Assembly (NCBI RefSeq): GCF_001624695.1
Contig: NZ_JSEP01000007.1
Span: 62,001-126,000 of the forward strand
Source: Labrenzia sp. OB1
GTDB taxonomy: Bacteria > Pseudomonadota > Alphaproteobacteria > Rhizobiales > Stappiaceae
DNA length: 64,000 nucleotides
Reading direction: 5' to 3'
Part shown: positions 7,902 through 16,928 of the stretch, piece by piece
Position numbering within the stretch: the stretch's first letter is position 1
How the letters are laid out: every line of letters starts with the position of its first letter
Notes under the pieces: model-generated
Database searches by the model: none
Told to the model about the DNA's origin: nothing
The model's input: the letters and a program-made list of their open reading frames with translations, nothing else
Program-made: the position numbers and the translations under genes

Positions 7902-8903
7902 TCAGCCTGGCGCGCCTTCATAAACGACCAGCGCCGTCAGCACATCGGATGCCTTGTTCAACAAGTCGGGAAGCTGCGTGGGCAGGTCCGGAAATTTCAC
8001 CCGATGGCTGATCAGCCGGTCCAGAGCCGGGTCCTGCAACAGGGACAACGCGGTTTCCATCCGGCGACGGAAGGTCCAGCGGGCCTGCCGCTCCACCGGG
8101 ATGGTGCCCACCTGGCTGGAGACAAGCTTCAACCGGCGGCAATGGAAATCCGCGCCGAGCGGCGCAAGCACATCGCTTGAGCCATACCAGCTCATTTCGA
8201 CAACGGTGGTTCCGTCACCGGCGCAGCCCAGCGCCGTGGCCAGGCCGGCGGAGCTGGCGCTGGTGTGGAACACAAGATCCTGATCGCGCGGCGCATGTTC
8301 GGGCAGCGCGAAGTCCATGCCCAGGTCCGCAGCCATTCCTGCCCTGGCGGCATTCGTATCGATCAGCGTCACCCGGGCGCCGGGGAGCCTGCTTGCCAGA
8401 TAGGCGGTCAACAATCCGACGACTCCGCCGCCAACCACGCAGATGTGATCCCCAGGTGATGGTTTTCCGTCCCATAAAGCGTTGATCGCGGTTTCCATAT
8501 TGGCCGCCAGAACCGCTCTTTCGGCAGGGATGCCGGCCGGAACGGGTACGCACGCACTGGACGGGAGAACAAAAACGCTTTGATGCGGATAGAGCGAAAA
8601 AACGATGCGGCCGGCAAGATCCGGATTGCCCTCCAGCACCCTGCCCACATTGGCGTAGCCGTATTTGACCGGAAAGGGAAAGTCACCGGCCTGAAAAGGA
8701 GCCCGCATCCGTTGCCATTCGCTTTCAGGAACTTCTCCGCGGAAGACCAGGCCTTCGGTGCCCCGGCTGATACCGCTGAAGAGAGTTTGAACCAGAACTT
8801 CGCCGGCCTGCGGCACATCGCTCGGCACGACATCGATTGCGCATTGCGCCGGGTCAGTATACCAGAGCGCCTGCGAGAGGGGTGTGTTGCCCGTCACCGC
8901 CAT
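7902..8903 (-). CDS. Medium-chain dehydrogenase (MDR) family protein without the catalytic zinc site
   Basis: 333 residues. The nucleotide-binding Rossmann motif is GGGVVG at 158-163. Where zinc alcohol dehydrogenases have the first catalytic cysteine, this protein has FSGISRGTE (42-50), so the zinc ligand is lost; no structural-zinc cysteine cluster is visible either. Such zinc-less MDR proteins include BchC-like and other oxidoreductases annotated as zinc-binding dehydrogenase. It is the first gene of the four-gene operon, with GAGCGG about 5 bases before its ATG, and is divergent from the glucosyltransferase gene at 9014. The reaction is unknown; NAD(P)-dependent oxidation or reduction of a sugar or pterin intermediate is an inference. 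Confidence 0.75.
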   Translation of the reverse strand: MAVTGNTPLSQALWYTDPAQCAIDVVPSDVPQAGEVLVQTLFSGISRGTEGLVFRGEVPESEWQRMRAPFQAGDFPFPVKYGYANVGRVLEGNPDLAGRIVFSLYPHQSVFVLPSSACVPVPAGIPAERAVLAANMETAINALWDGKPSPGDHICVVGGGVVGLLTAYLASRLPGARVTLIDTNAARAGMAADLGMDFALPEHAPRDQDLVFHTSASSAGLATALGCAGDGTTVVEMSWYGSSDVLAPLGADFHCRRLKLVSSQVGTIPVERQARWTFRRRMETALSLLQDPALDRLISHRVKFPDLPTQLPDLLNKASDVLTALVVYEGAPG

Positions 8904-9013
8904 AATTCCGCTCTTCCTTTACCGTTCATGCTCATCCGCACCGCCTCTGTCAACGTAAGGACACTTTGACATGCGCACTAACGACATGATCGCCCTGATT
9001 GGAAGTCAAAAAA

Positions 9014-10831
9014 ATGTTTCGGGTCTTTGACATGACTTTTTCCGATAAAGCCGTTGCACGCATGACCGCCCGGCGCGGTCTCTTCTCCATGCTCGTGATT
9101 ACCAGTTTCATTGCCCTTGCCGCGCTGATGACGGTCACGCTGTCGCCCGGCGGTTATTCGGCGCTCGACCTGTTCATTATACTTTGTTTCATGGTGACGC
9201 TGCCCTGGACGATCATCGGCTTCTGGAATGCGGTCATCGGCCTTCTGGTAATGCGGCTTGCCCGAGATCCAATTGAGACGGTTTGCCCGATCGACCCGGG
9301 CAAGGGACCGCTCACGAGTTCGACGGCGCTTTTATCCTGCGTTCGCGACGAGGACGTTGCCAGCCTGGAGATCAGCCTCAGCGCAATGATGTCGCATCTG
9401 GTCCGGGCAGGCGAAGCGGAACACTTCACTTTTTATGTGCTCAGCGACACCTCGATGGACGACATCGCCCTGCGAGAGCAGCAGATGGCGGCGCGCCTTG
9501 CCGAGAGATTTCAGGGCCAGATGGACGTTCATTACCGGCGGCGCGCCAAAAATACCGGCTACAAGGCCGGAAACATCGAAGATTTCTGCCGTCGCTGGGG
9601 TGACAGGCATGACTTCGCGCTGGTGCTCGACGCCGACAGCTTCATATCGGCGGAGGCGATCACCGGTCTTGTCAGGCGCATGGAAGCCAATCCCAGGGTC
9701 GGCATTCTGCAGAGCCTTGTGGTCGGCTTGCCGACCGAGAGCGCCTTTGCCCGTGTCTTCCAGTTCGGCATGCGGCTCGGCATGCGCTCCTATACAATCG
9801 GCAGTGCCTGGTGGCAGGGCGACTGCGGACCCTATTGGGGCCACAATGCGATCCTGCGCCTGAAACCGTTTACCGACCATTGCAAGCTGCCGGAGCTGCC
9901 GGGAAAAGGTCCGCTGGCCGGACCGATCCTGTCCCACGATCAGGTGGAAGCGGTGTTGATGCGCCGCGCCGGATACGAAGTGCGTGTCCTGCCGCTCGAG
10001 ACCGGCAGCTATGAGGTCAACCCGCCGCATCTGCTTGAATTCATCCGCCGCGACCTGCGCTGGTGCCAGGGCAATCTGCAATACCGCCGGTTGCTCGGCA
10101 TGCCCGGACTGAAGGGCGTCAGCCGCGTGCAACTCTTTCTGGCGATCCTGATGTTCCTGGGATCTCCGGCCTGGATCGGCTTCATGACCGCTGCCGCCAT
10201 ATTGGGAATGGTGGCCGAAGAAGCGCCCTACCGCGCGGACACGGGCGCACTCCTGTTCTTCAGCGTGCTGACAATGGTGTTCGCCGCCAAGCTCGCAACG
10301 GTCGCCGACGTTCTGGCACGGGCGGATCTGCGCAAGGCGTTCGGCGGGCCGGTGCGCGTCCTGATCAGCGTTTTTGCGGAAATCCTCTATGCGGCCATGC
10401 TCGCGCCTGTCATGGCCGTTGCCCATACCCTGTTCATGGGTGGGCTCATCTTCGGCAAGACCATCGGCTGGGGTGCCCAGGCCCGGGGCGTTTCGCGGTT
10501 GCCGGTGCTGCTCACCGCCCGCAAGCTCTGGCCGCAAACCCTGTTCGGACTTGCCGGGCTGGCATGGCTGACCGGACAGCAGATCGGCCTGGTCTGGCCG
10601 GTTATTCCGGTTGCGCTCGGCCCGCTTCTGGCGATCGTTATCGCGGTGACGACGTCCACCCGGACACTCGGCATGCTCGCGCTACGCTCAACGCTGTGGC
10701 GTATCCCGGAAGAAACCGCGCCGCCGGCCGAACTCGGGGACCTGCATCTTCCCGCGCTCGCAAAGAGTCCTGTTCCGGCAGCGGGTGCCAAGGACATCGT
10801 TCAGAGCGACGCCAATCCGGCGAAAGCCTGA
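9014..10831 (+). CDS. opgH: Glucans biosynthesis glucosyltransferase (OpgH/MdoH-like)
   Basis: 605 residues, an integral-membrane GT2 enzyme that polymerises periplasmic glucan backbones from UDP-glucose. Two N-terminal helices are followed by the cytoplasmic catalytic domain with Asp206/Asp208 (LDADS), GPYWGHNA and LRWCQGN (around Arg349-Gln352), then several C-terminal membrane helices. It is shorter than E. coli OpgH (about 850 residues) because the N- and C-terminal extensions are reduced, as is common in alphaproteobacteria. The ATG at 9014 has GGAAG at 9001-9005; a TTG 15 bp earlier is also in frame. No opgG partner is in the window, so it appears to be monocistronic. Confidence 0.9.
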   Translation: MFRVFDMTFSDKAVARMTARRGLFSMLVITSFIALAALMTVTLSPGGYSALDLFIILCFMVTLPWTIIGFWNAVIGLLVMRLARDPIETVCPIDPGKGPLTSSTALLSCVRDEDVASLEISLSAMMSHLVRAGEAEHFTFYVLSDTSMDDIALREQQMAARLAERFQGQMDVHYRRRAKNTGYKAGNIEDFCRRWGDRHDFALVLDADSFISAEAITGLVRRMEANPRVGILQSLVVGLPTESAFARVFQFGMRLGMRSYTIGSAWWQGDCGPYWGHNAILRLKPFTDHCKLPELPGKGPLAGPILSHDQVEAVLMRRAGYEVRVLPLETGSYEVNPPHLLEFIRRDLRWCQGNLQYRRLLGMPGLKGVSRVQLFLAILMFLGSPAWIGFMTAAAILGMVAEEAPYRADTGALLFFSVLTMVFAAKLATVADVLARADLRKAFGGPVRVLISVFAEILYAAMLAPVMAVAHTLFMGGLIFGKTIGWGAQARGVSRLPVLLTARKLWPQTLFGLAGLAWLTGQQIGLVWPVIPVALGPLLAIVIAVTTSTRTLGMLALRSTLWRIPEETAPPAELGDLHLPALAKSPVPAAGAKDIVQSDANPAKA

Positions 10832-10896
10832 GCCGGTCCGAAAAGCAAATAAAGTCGCTCATGTCATGGTCAAATAGGGTCTTATTTCGGCTGGTA

Positions 10897-11364
10897 TCAG
10901 GCGGCGTTGGACGACGCCAGGGGCTGGGTCAGGAGGGTGTAGATCTCTTCCGCATCGGAGGAGCTGCGAATGTCCTGTGTCACCCCAGTGTCCCTCAGTT
11001 GCCGCGCAATTCTAGCCAGCGCCTTGAGATGGTCGGCCCCGGCGCTTTCCGGCGCCAACAGCAGAAAGATCAGGTCCACAGGTTCGTCGTCGAGAGAGTC
11101 GAACTCAACCGGCTTTTTAAGCTTGGCAAACAGACCGACAAGCTTGTCGAGACGGATGAGCTTGCCGTGCGGGATGGCAATGCCATGGCCGACACCGGTG
11201 GAGCCCAGACGCTCACGCTGAAGAAGCGTATCGAAAATTTCGCGTTCGGAAAGACCGGTCAGCTCCGCCGCCCTGGACGCGAGTTCCTGGATAGCCTGTT
11301 TCTTGCTTTTGGCCTTCAGGTCGGCAATGACCGCGTCTTTACCCAGAAGATCACTAAGATCCAT
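10897..11364 (-). CDS. ptsN: Nitrogen-PTS EIIA component PtsN
   Basis: 155 residues, PTS EIIA type 2 domain. The phosphorylated histidine is His66 in GIAIPHGK. EIIA-Ntr receives phosphate from NPr and regulates processes such as potassium transport and nitrogen or carbon balance by protein contacts rather than sugar transport. It is the last gene of the conserved rpoN-hpf-ptsN order. A strong GC hairpin lies between hpf and this gene. Confidence 0.95.
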   Translation of the reverse strand: MDLSDLLGKDAVIADLKAKSKKQAIQELASRAAELTGLSEREIFDTLLQRERLGSTGVGHGIAIPHGKLIRLDKLVGLFAKLKKPVEFDSLDDEPVDLIFLLLAPESAGADHLKALARIARQLRDTGVTQDIRSSSDAEEIYTLLTQPLASSNAA

Positions 11365-11389
11365 TCGTTCGCCTACAAGTTTCAGAAGC

Positions 11390-11409
11390 CGGCTTCCCCT
11401 GGGAAGCCG
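11390..11409. other. Stable hairpin in the hpf-ptsN intergenic region
   Basis: CGGCTTCCC (11390-11398) and GGGAAGCCG (11401-11409) form a perfect 9-bp inverted repeat with two bases between. No T-run follows on the minus strand, so it is more likely a partial terminator or RNA-stability element that lowers ptsN expression relative to hpf than a full terminator. Confidence 0.5.
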
Positions 11410-11424
11410 ACCTCGTCCGCATCT

Positions 11425-12012
11425 TTACTCAGCGGCCACACTGGCCACCAACGCCGGGTCAATCCAGCCTATATTGCCATCCGGCCGGCGATAAACAACG
11501 TTGACACCGCCGTTTGCCGCATTTTTGAACATGACAACCGGTGCTTCGGTCAGATCCAGCTCCATGACCGCCATGCCGACGGTCATTGTCTTGATTTTCG
11601 CAGAGGTCTCGGCAATGACGAGCGGATTGAAATCCACCGGCACTTCCTCATCCTCTTCAGGTGAAGCGAGCACATAAGATGCCGCCTCGAGTGCCTCACG
11701 GCCGTTGCCGCTGTGGCTATGATGGTCCTTCAGCTTGCGCTTGTAGCGCCGCAACCTCTTCTCGATCTTTTCCGCAGCCAGATCGAAGCTGTTGCGCGGA
11801 TCCTGGTCCTGCGCAGACACCTGCAACAGTATCCCGGTGTCCAGATGCAGGTTGCACTCCGACTTGAAGCCGGCGCCCTCCCTGCTGAGCGTGACGTGGC
11901 CTGTGTAGCCGCCCGTGAAGTATTTTGACAGAGCATCTTCAATTCGGTCTGTGATGTGGACGCGCAGTGCGTCACCGACATCGACATTCTTACCCGAAAT
12001 CCGCAAAGCCAT
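11425..12012 (-). CDS. hpf: Long-form ribosome hibernation promoting factor
   Basis: 195 residues. The N-terminal S30AE domain (MALRISGKNVDVGDALRVHI, with QDQDPRNSFDLAAEKIEKRL) is joined by a linker to the C-terminal dimerisation domain (VIAETSAKIKTMTVGMAVMELDLTE region). Long HPF dimerises 70S ribosomes into inactive 100S particles in stationary phase. The ATG at 12012 is preceded by AAGAGG at five bases; the frame is open 15 codons upstream but without such a site. It lies between rpoN and ptsN, the usual order. Confidence 0.95.
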   Translation of the reverse strand: MALRISGKNVDVGDALRVHITDRIEDALSKYFTGGYTGHVTLSREGAGFKSECNLHLDTGILLQVSAQDQDPRNSFDLAAEKIEKRLRRYKRKLKDHHSHSGNGREALEAASYVLASPEEDEEVPVDFNPLVIAETSAKIKTMTVGMAVMELDLTEAPVVMFKNAANGGVNVVYRRPDGNIGWIDPALVASVAAE

Positions 12013-12064
12013 GGGGACCTCTTCTTTTCTATTGACCGACAGGTCACCGGCAATCAAGCCGGTG

Positions 12065-12085
12065 TTGAAACGCGATACGTTTCAA
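12065..12085. promoter_or_regulatory. Inverted repeat in the hpf upstream region
   Basis: TTGAAACG (12065-12072) and CGTTTCAA (12078-12085) are a perfect 8-bp inverted repeat around five bases, 53 bases before the hpf start. It could be an operator or a leader hairpin. The 12013-12303 gap holds no gene; I did not see a convincing sigma-54 promoter there. Confidence 0.3.
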
Positions 12086-12303
12086 GCTTCCAGAATGGAC
12101 CAGTCAGCGCCGAAGCGCCATCCCCTGTTTACCTCACGAGGGCGGTCCTATAATTGCGTCACCGCGAAGAGTCAAACATTTCTGTAAAAGAATTCCTGCG
12201 CCCAATAAACACGAAACGAATTCAGTGTTTTCTTTCAGTGGACATCTCGAAAAAAGGTATAAAACCAAAATGATCGGGGCAAGGCGAACCGGCACAATAG
12301 CTC

Positions 12304-13869
12304 TTAAATTCGCGAATTCTTTTCCCGCCGGCGTTGTACCGAAGATCCGATTCTCATTGCTTCGCGGTATTTTGCTACGGTTCTACGTGCGATATCGATG
12401 CCGTCATCCCTAAGAATTTTGACAATGGTATCGTCGGACAGGATGGCCTTGACGTCTTCGGCCTCGATCATCTGCCTGATCCTGTGGCGCACGGCTTCCG
12501 CCGAATGCGCATCGTCACCGCCCACAGTCGCCGAAATGGCGGAGGAGAAGAAGTATTTCAGTTCATAGATCCCGCGCGGCGTCGACATGTACTTGTTGGA
12601 CGTCACACGGCTGACCGTGGACTCATGCATGCTTATGGCTTCGGCAATGGTCTTCAGGTTCAGGGGACGCAGGTGCGCAATGCCATAAGTCAGGAATCCG
12701 TCCTGCTGCCGGACAATTTCCGTCGAGACCTTCAGGATGGTCCGGGCGCGCTGGTCCAGGCTTTTCGCCAGCCAGTTGGCAGTCTGCAGCGATTCAGTCA
12801 GATATTCCTTTTCCGTATCGCTGCGCGCTGTCTTGATGACCTTCGCATAGTAAGACTGATTGACGAGCACCCGGGGCAAGGTGTCGGAATTCAACTCCAC
12901 CGTCCAGCTGCCGTCGCTTGCGGGGCGCACGAAGACATCCGGGACGACGGGTTGCACGAGAGACGACCCGAACACACTGCCGGGTTTCGGATCCAGGGCA
13001 CGGATCTCGGCGATCATCTCCATCAGATCTTCGTCATCCACACCGCAGGTTTTCCTCAGCGCAGCGAGATCGCGTTTGGCGAGCAGTTCGATGTTGTCGA
13101 TCAGCGCTTCCATCGCCGGATCGAAACGGTTCTTGTCGATCAGCTGAAGCTTCAGGCATTCAGCCAGATTGCGGGCAAAGACACCGGCAGGTTCAAAAGT
13201 CTGAAGCACGCTCAGAACCCGTTCCAGACGGCCCGTGTCGACGCCGAGCTGTTCCGCCGCCTCGTCGAGGTCCAGATAGAGATAGCCGTTCTCGTCAAGG
13301 GAATTGATCAGATGGCCGCCGATCAGCTTGTCAGCCGTGTCGCTCAGCGCGAGATGCATCTGTTCTTCAAGCCAGGCACCGAGTGACGTTTCCTCGGCAA
13401 CGAAAGCCTCGAGATTATAGTCATCCGACGCGCTGCCACTGGAGGCGTTCTTGTAGCTGTCGCCCGACTTGAGAAGAGCCGGATCGGGCGAGGCGGGAAC
13501 GCCGGGCTCATCGGGAAAGACGTTGCCGAGATCGGTGTCCATGCGTGCGGCGATGGCTTCCGAGCCGGTCTCCAGATCGCTTTGCATCCAATCGCTCGCG
13601 ACAGCTTCGTCACCGGCCTGGGCCACGCCGTCATCGCCTGCCGGACCCTGATCAGACGAGCGATCCGCGTCGCCTTCGCCCACTTGGCCGCCGGCATCGG
13701 CCTCCTCCGCGCCCGATTTTTCCAGAAGCGGGTTGCGTTCAAGTTCGGCTTCGACATAGTCGACAAGGTCGAGGTTGGACATCTGCAAAAGCTTGATCGC
13801 CTGCATCAATTGCGGCGTCATGATCAGCGACTGACTCTGTCGCATCTCCAGCTTTGTCGAAATGGCCAT
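12304..13869 (-). CDS. rpoN: RNA polymerase sigma-54 factor RpoN
   Basis: 521 residues. The N-terminal activator-interacting region I is glutamine- and leucine-rich (LEMRQSQSLIMTPQLMQAIKLL), region II is acidic and variable (about 60-160), and the C-terminus has the core-binding domain, helix-turn-helix (TIAEAISMHESTVSRVTSNK) and the RpoN box ARRTVAKYRE. Directs transcription from -24/-12 promoters of nitrogen, motility and other genes. It lies downstream of lptB and upstream of hpf, as in many Gram-negatives. Confidence 0.97.
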   Translation of the reverse strand: MAISTKLEMRQSQSLIMTPQLMQAIKLLQMSNLDLVDYVEAELERNPLLEKSGAEEADAGGQVGEGDADRSSDQGPAGDDGVAQAGDEAVASDWMQSDLETGSEAIAARMDTDLGNVFPDEPGVPASPDPALLKSGDSYKNASSGSASDDYNLEAFVAEETSLGAWLEEQMHLALSDTADKLIGGHLINSLDENGYLYLDLDEAAEQLGVDTGRLERVLSVLQTFEPAGVFARNLAECLKLQLIDKNRFDPAMEALIDNIELLAKRDLAALRKTCGVDDEDLMEMIAEIRALDPKPGSVFGSSLVQPVVPDVFVRPASDGSWTVELNSDTLPRVLVNQSYYAKVIKTARSDTEKEYLTESLQTANWLAKSLDQRARTILKVSTEIVRQQDGFLTYGIAHLRPLNLKTIAEAISMHESTVSRVTSNKYMSTPRGIYELKYFFSSAISATVGGDDAHSAEAVRHRIRQMIEAEDVKAILSDDTIVKILRDDGIDIARRTVAKYREAMRIGSSVQRRREKNSRI

Positions 13870-13963
13870 TAATGTCCCGGGCGCCGTTTGAGTGAAAGGC
13901 GATTGGTCTGGTTTTTGCTTATCGCTTAATTGCAGACCTTATAACCTAGGCGGCCACCTGTCA

Positions 13964-14776
13964 TCAAAGCGTAAATTGTTCACCCAGGTACAATCGCCGA
14001 ACATCCGGGTTGGTGACGATTTCCTGCGGAAGACCCTCGGTGAGAACCTCACCGGACGCGATGATATAGGCCCGGTCGATCAGGCCAAGTGTCTCGCGCA
14101 CATTGTGATCGGTGATCAAAACCCCAATTCCCCGCTGCGTCAGGTGACGCACAAGCTGCTGGATGTCCCCGACGGCAATCGGATCGATCCCGGCAAAAGG
14201 TTCGTCGAGCAGCATGAAGGACGGACGGCTTGCCAGCGCGCGGGCAATCTCCACACGGCGGCGCTCGCCGCCGGAGAGTGAAATGCTCGGTGCCTTGCGC
14301 AGATGAGTCAGACCGAATTCGGCGAGGAGCGAATCGAGCTCTTCCCGGCGTTTCTGGCGGCTGGGTTCGATCACCTCCAGAACAGCGCGGATGTTCTCCT
14401 CAACCGTTAGACCGCGAAAGATGGACGCTTCCTGAGGCAGATAGCCAATGCCAAGGCGGGCCCGCCGGTACATGGGCATGCGGGTGATGTCGAAACCTTC
14501 CAGAAAGATCTTGCCCTGATCCGGGCGAATCAGCCCGGTGATCATGTAGAAAGTCGTCGTCTTGCCGGCGCCGTTCGGTCCGAGAAGGCCGACAGCTTCG
14601 CCGGGTTTCACGGTCAGGCCGACATATTTGACGACCTGACGGCGAGCATAGGTCTTGCCGATGCCCTCGACGACCAGAGCCTGGGAAAGATCGTCCTCCC
14701 GGCCGGCCGGTCCCGGCGCGCTTGTCTGCGGCCCGTCATAATCCATGGAGGTTATCTTCACCGATGTGTCGTCCAT
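13964..14776 (-). CDS. lptB: LPS export ABC transporter ATPase LptB
   Basis: 270 residues. Walker A is GPNGAGKTT, the signature is [15 protein letters not shown] and Walker B is [12 protein letters not shown], followed by the switch histidine in LITDHNV. About 30 residues precede the conserved fold ([16 protein letters not shown]), longer than in E. coli LptB, so the true start could be an internal one. Powers transport of lipopolysaccharide from inner to outer membrane with LptF/G and the LptC-LptA bridge encoded just upstream. Confidence 0.95.
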   Translation of the reverse strand: MDDTSVKITSMDYDGPQTSAPGPAGREDDLSQALVVEGIGKTYARRQVVKYVGLTVKPGEAVGLLGPNGAGKTTTFYMITGLIRPDQGKIFLEGFDITRMPMYRRARLGIGYLPQEASIFRGLTVEENIRAVLEVIEPSRQKRREELDSLLAEFGLTHLRKAPSISLSGGERRRVEIARALASRPSFMLLDEPFAGIDPIAVGDIQQLVRHLTQRGIGVLITDHNVRETLGLIDRAYIIASGEVLTEGLPQEIVTNPDVRRLYLGEQFTL

Positions 14777-14886
14777 TCAGTCTTGCAGCAGGTTCACATA
14801 AGATCTGCGACAGGCAGTGTCGAGTCAGATCAGGGATTCGCACCCGGGGCAACCCGCATTCTTGCCGATGCCGGCCGGTTCAAGGT

Positions 14887-15453
14887 TCAATTGCTGTTTT
14901 CTACGCTGTTGGGTTGAATGCGGACCTTCACCCTGCCGCTTCCCTGGCCCGAGCCGCCTCCCTGGCCTGCCGTCAGGTTCGCCTGGCCGGTCTTCAGGTT
15001 GACCGTAAGCTTCTTGCCGACAACCACATTCGGACCCTGGCTGAGCACGACCTCGTTGCCGGTCATCACCATGAACTCCCGGTTCATGTCGAAGCTGGCT
15101 TCATCGCCCTTGGCCGTCTGGTCCTTGGAGGAAATGAAGACACCGCCGGCCGCTTCCAGGCGGGAGATCTTCTGCTGGATCGCCCCCTCTGACTGGCTTG
15201 CACCATCTCCGGCATAAAAGACTTTCAGGCGCTGCGTTTTCAGGCTCGTCTCGCCCTGGATGACAACCACATCGCCGACAAAGGTCGCCGTGTTGTTGCC
15301 GTCTTCCACACGCAGCTCACTGGCCTCGATCTCGATCGGTTCACCCTCGTTCGAGCCGAAGCCCGCGAAGGCATCGGAGAACGTCTGCGCCTGCGCCGAT
15401 CCAAAAAACAGGACCGCTGCTGACGCTATCAACAGGCGTTTGAAAAATATCAT
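14887..15453 (-). CDS. lptA: Periplasmic LPS transport protein LptA
   Basis: 188 residues. Signal peptide about 1-22 (FKRLLIASAAVLFFGSAQAQ) followed by the OstA/LptA beta-jellyroll repeats (EPIEIEASELRVEDGNNTAT, FVGDVVVIQGETSLKTQRL). Polymerises into the periplasmic bridge that carries LPS. The start overlaps the lptC stop (ATGA), indicating translational coupling. A low-complexity Gly/Gln/Ser tail (GQGGGSGQGSG) is near the C-terminus. Confidence 0.92.
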   Translation of the reverse strand: MIFFKRLLIASAAVLFFGSAQAQTFSDAFAGFGSNEGEPIEIEASELRVEDGNNTATFVGDVVVIQGETSLKTQRLKVFYAGDGASQSEGAIQQKISRLEAAGGVFISSKDQTAKGDEASFDMNREFMVMTGNEVVLSQGPNVVVGKKLTVNLKTGQANLTAGQGGGSGQGSGRVKVRIQPNSVENSN

Positions 15454-16121
15454 CGCTCACCGTCCTTTGAAATCGGATTGATGGTCATCTTGATACCATC
15501 GGAAAACCTGACGAGGCCCTTGCTCTCGTCATAGGAAAGTCTACCGGCAACAACATGCCCTTGATCCGAGCGGATTGAAACAGGTTCCGACGTGGTCAAT
15601 GCGCCATTGCTCAAATCAATCTCCACATCCTTCAAATCCACCTTGTAGCCTTCGCTCCAGTCGAGCTGGATACCTTCATAAAGACGGAGGGTCTCCAAGG
15701 CGTTGTTGTAGGTTCCCTTGAGTGCAACGACTTCAGCGCTCTGGTCGGCGCTCAGCACGATGTCGGCCCGGATCGTTTCCAGATCGATGATGCGCGGATC
15801 GCTCAGGCGCTGGATGGCGCGGCGCGCGGTCACCTGGTAGGAGCGCTCGCCGTCATGACCCGACAGCTCCGGCTGGTCCATGACCAGGCCTTCGCTGGTC
15901 AGCATCACATTCGACGCGCCGAAGCCGCTCAGGATGTTGAACAGAACAACCATACCAGCCATGCCCGCGAAGATCAGGAACCCGGCCAGCGGAAAAAGCC
16001 AGCGCAGGATGCGCACAAGCAGACTGTGCCTGCGTGCAGCCCGCTGAGCCCGGCTCTGCGGCCTGCGCAGGGCGGGTCTGGGAGCTCCAACTCCCGGATG
16101 TTCGCTGACAACGCTCAACAA
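15450..16121 (-). CDS. lptC: LPS export system protein LptC
   Basis: 223 residues. A basic, arginine-rich cytoplasmic N-terminus is followed by one membrane anchor (about 36-60, WLFPLAGFLIFAGMAGMVVL) and a periplasmic LptC domain (VMLTSEGLVMDQPELSGHD, DLSNGALTTSEPVSI). Links the LptBFG transporter to LptA. Initiation is at a TTG with GGAG just upstream; the next codon is also TTG and gives better spacing. It overlaps lptA by 4 bp. Confidence 0.88.
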   Translation of the reverse strand: MLSVVSEHPGVGAPRPALRRPQSRAQRAARRHSLLVRILRWLFPLAGFLIFAGMAGMVVLFNILSGFGASNVMLTSEGLVMDQPELSGHDGERSYQVTARRAIQRLSDPRIIDLETIRADIVLSADQSAEVVALKGTYNNALETLRLYEGIQLDWSEGYKVDLKDVEIDLSNGALTTSEPVSIRSDQGHVVAGRLSYDESKGLVRFSDGIKMTINPISKDGER

Positions 16122-16176
16122 GGTCTCCGAAAACCAAAGGGCCGACAGGCCCGGGGCTCAGAACAGCCCGCAAAAA

Positions 16177-16797
16177 TCAGGAATGGGCGAAGATGTCCGT
16201 ATCGTCCCATCCCTTAAGGTCGAGTTCCGCCCGAACAGGCAAAAAGTCGAAACACGCCCTGGCGATTTGTTCCCGCCCTTCCCGGGCGAGCATGAATTCC
16301 AGTTTTTCCTTCAGCCCGTGCAGATACAGCACGTCAGAGGCCGCATATGCGAGCTGCGCATCTGACAAGGTTTCCGCCGCCCAGTCCGAACTTTGCTGCT
16401 GCTTGGACAATTCCACGCCGAGCAGTTCGCGTGAGATATCCTTCAATCCGTGCCGGTCGGTATAGGTGCGCACCAGTTTCGATGCGATCTTCGTGCACCA
16501 GACCGGCGACACTTCAATGTTCAAATAGTGCCGCAATACGGCAACATCAAATCGGGCGAAGTGAAAAATCTTCGGTTTTGACAGATCGCTCATCAGCGCC
16601 GCCAGATTCGGCGCTTCTTTCTGGCCGCGGGCGATCTGCACCACATCGGCCGTACCATCGCCCGGGGAAAGCTGCACGACACACAGACGGTCACGGAGCG
16701 GATTGAGACCAAGGGTCTCGGAATCGACGGCCACCGCGCTTGCCGTTTCATAGGTTTTCAGGTCGGGAAGGTCGCCCTTGTGGTAGCGGATGGTCAT
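16177..16797 (-). CDS. rnd: Ribonuclease D-like 3'-5' exonuclease
   Basis: 206 residues, only the DEDDy exonuclease domain. Exo I is AVDSETLGL, Exo II HFARFDVAVL and Exo III YAASDVLYL. It lacks the HRDC domains of E. coli RNase D, as is normal for the short alphaproteobacterial form. Trims 3' ends of tRNA precursors and other small RNAs. GGAGACG lies about 10 bases before the ATG. It precedes lptC with a 55-bp gap. Confidence 0.9.
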   Translation of the reverse strand: MTIRYHKGDLPDLKTYETASAVAVDSETLGLNPLRDRLCVVQLSPGDGTADVVQIARGQKEAPNLAALMSDLSKPKIFHFARFDVAVLRHYLNIEVSPVWCTKIASKLVRTYTDRHGLKDISRELLGVELSKQQQSSDWAAETLSDAQLAYAASDVLYLHGLKEKLEFMLAREGREQIARACFDFLPVRAELDLKGWDDTDIFAHS

Positions 16798-16928
16798 GTT
16801 GCGTCGTCTCCTGTTTCCCGTTCACGCCCAGCGCTGGAATGACGAAGAATTTGATGGTCTGGTAGAACATGGCACCGAGTGTGGCAAGCAAATTGCCGTG
16901 GCGTCCGGGGAGGATTTCCGCCATAACC

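Noticed and set aside
8971-9030. 19-codon open frame overlapping the opgH start as a leader peptide
   Set aside because: No ribosome-binding site or regulatory codon run; likely chance.
9332-10537. 401-codon minus-strand open frame inside the glucosyltransferase gene
   Set aside because: It is fully antisense to opgH, which has clear catalytic motifs; the composition is typical of a shadow frame.
12013-12303. Sigma-54 promoter between rpoN and hpf
   Set aside because: No GG-N10-GC pattern close to consensus (TGGCAC-N5-TTGC) was found on the minus strand.
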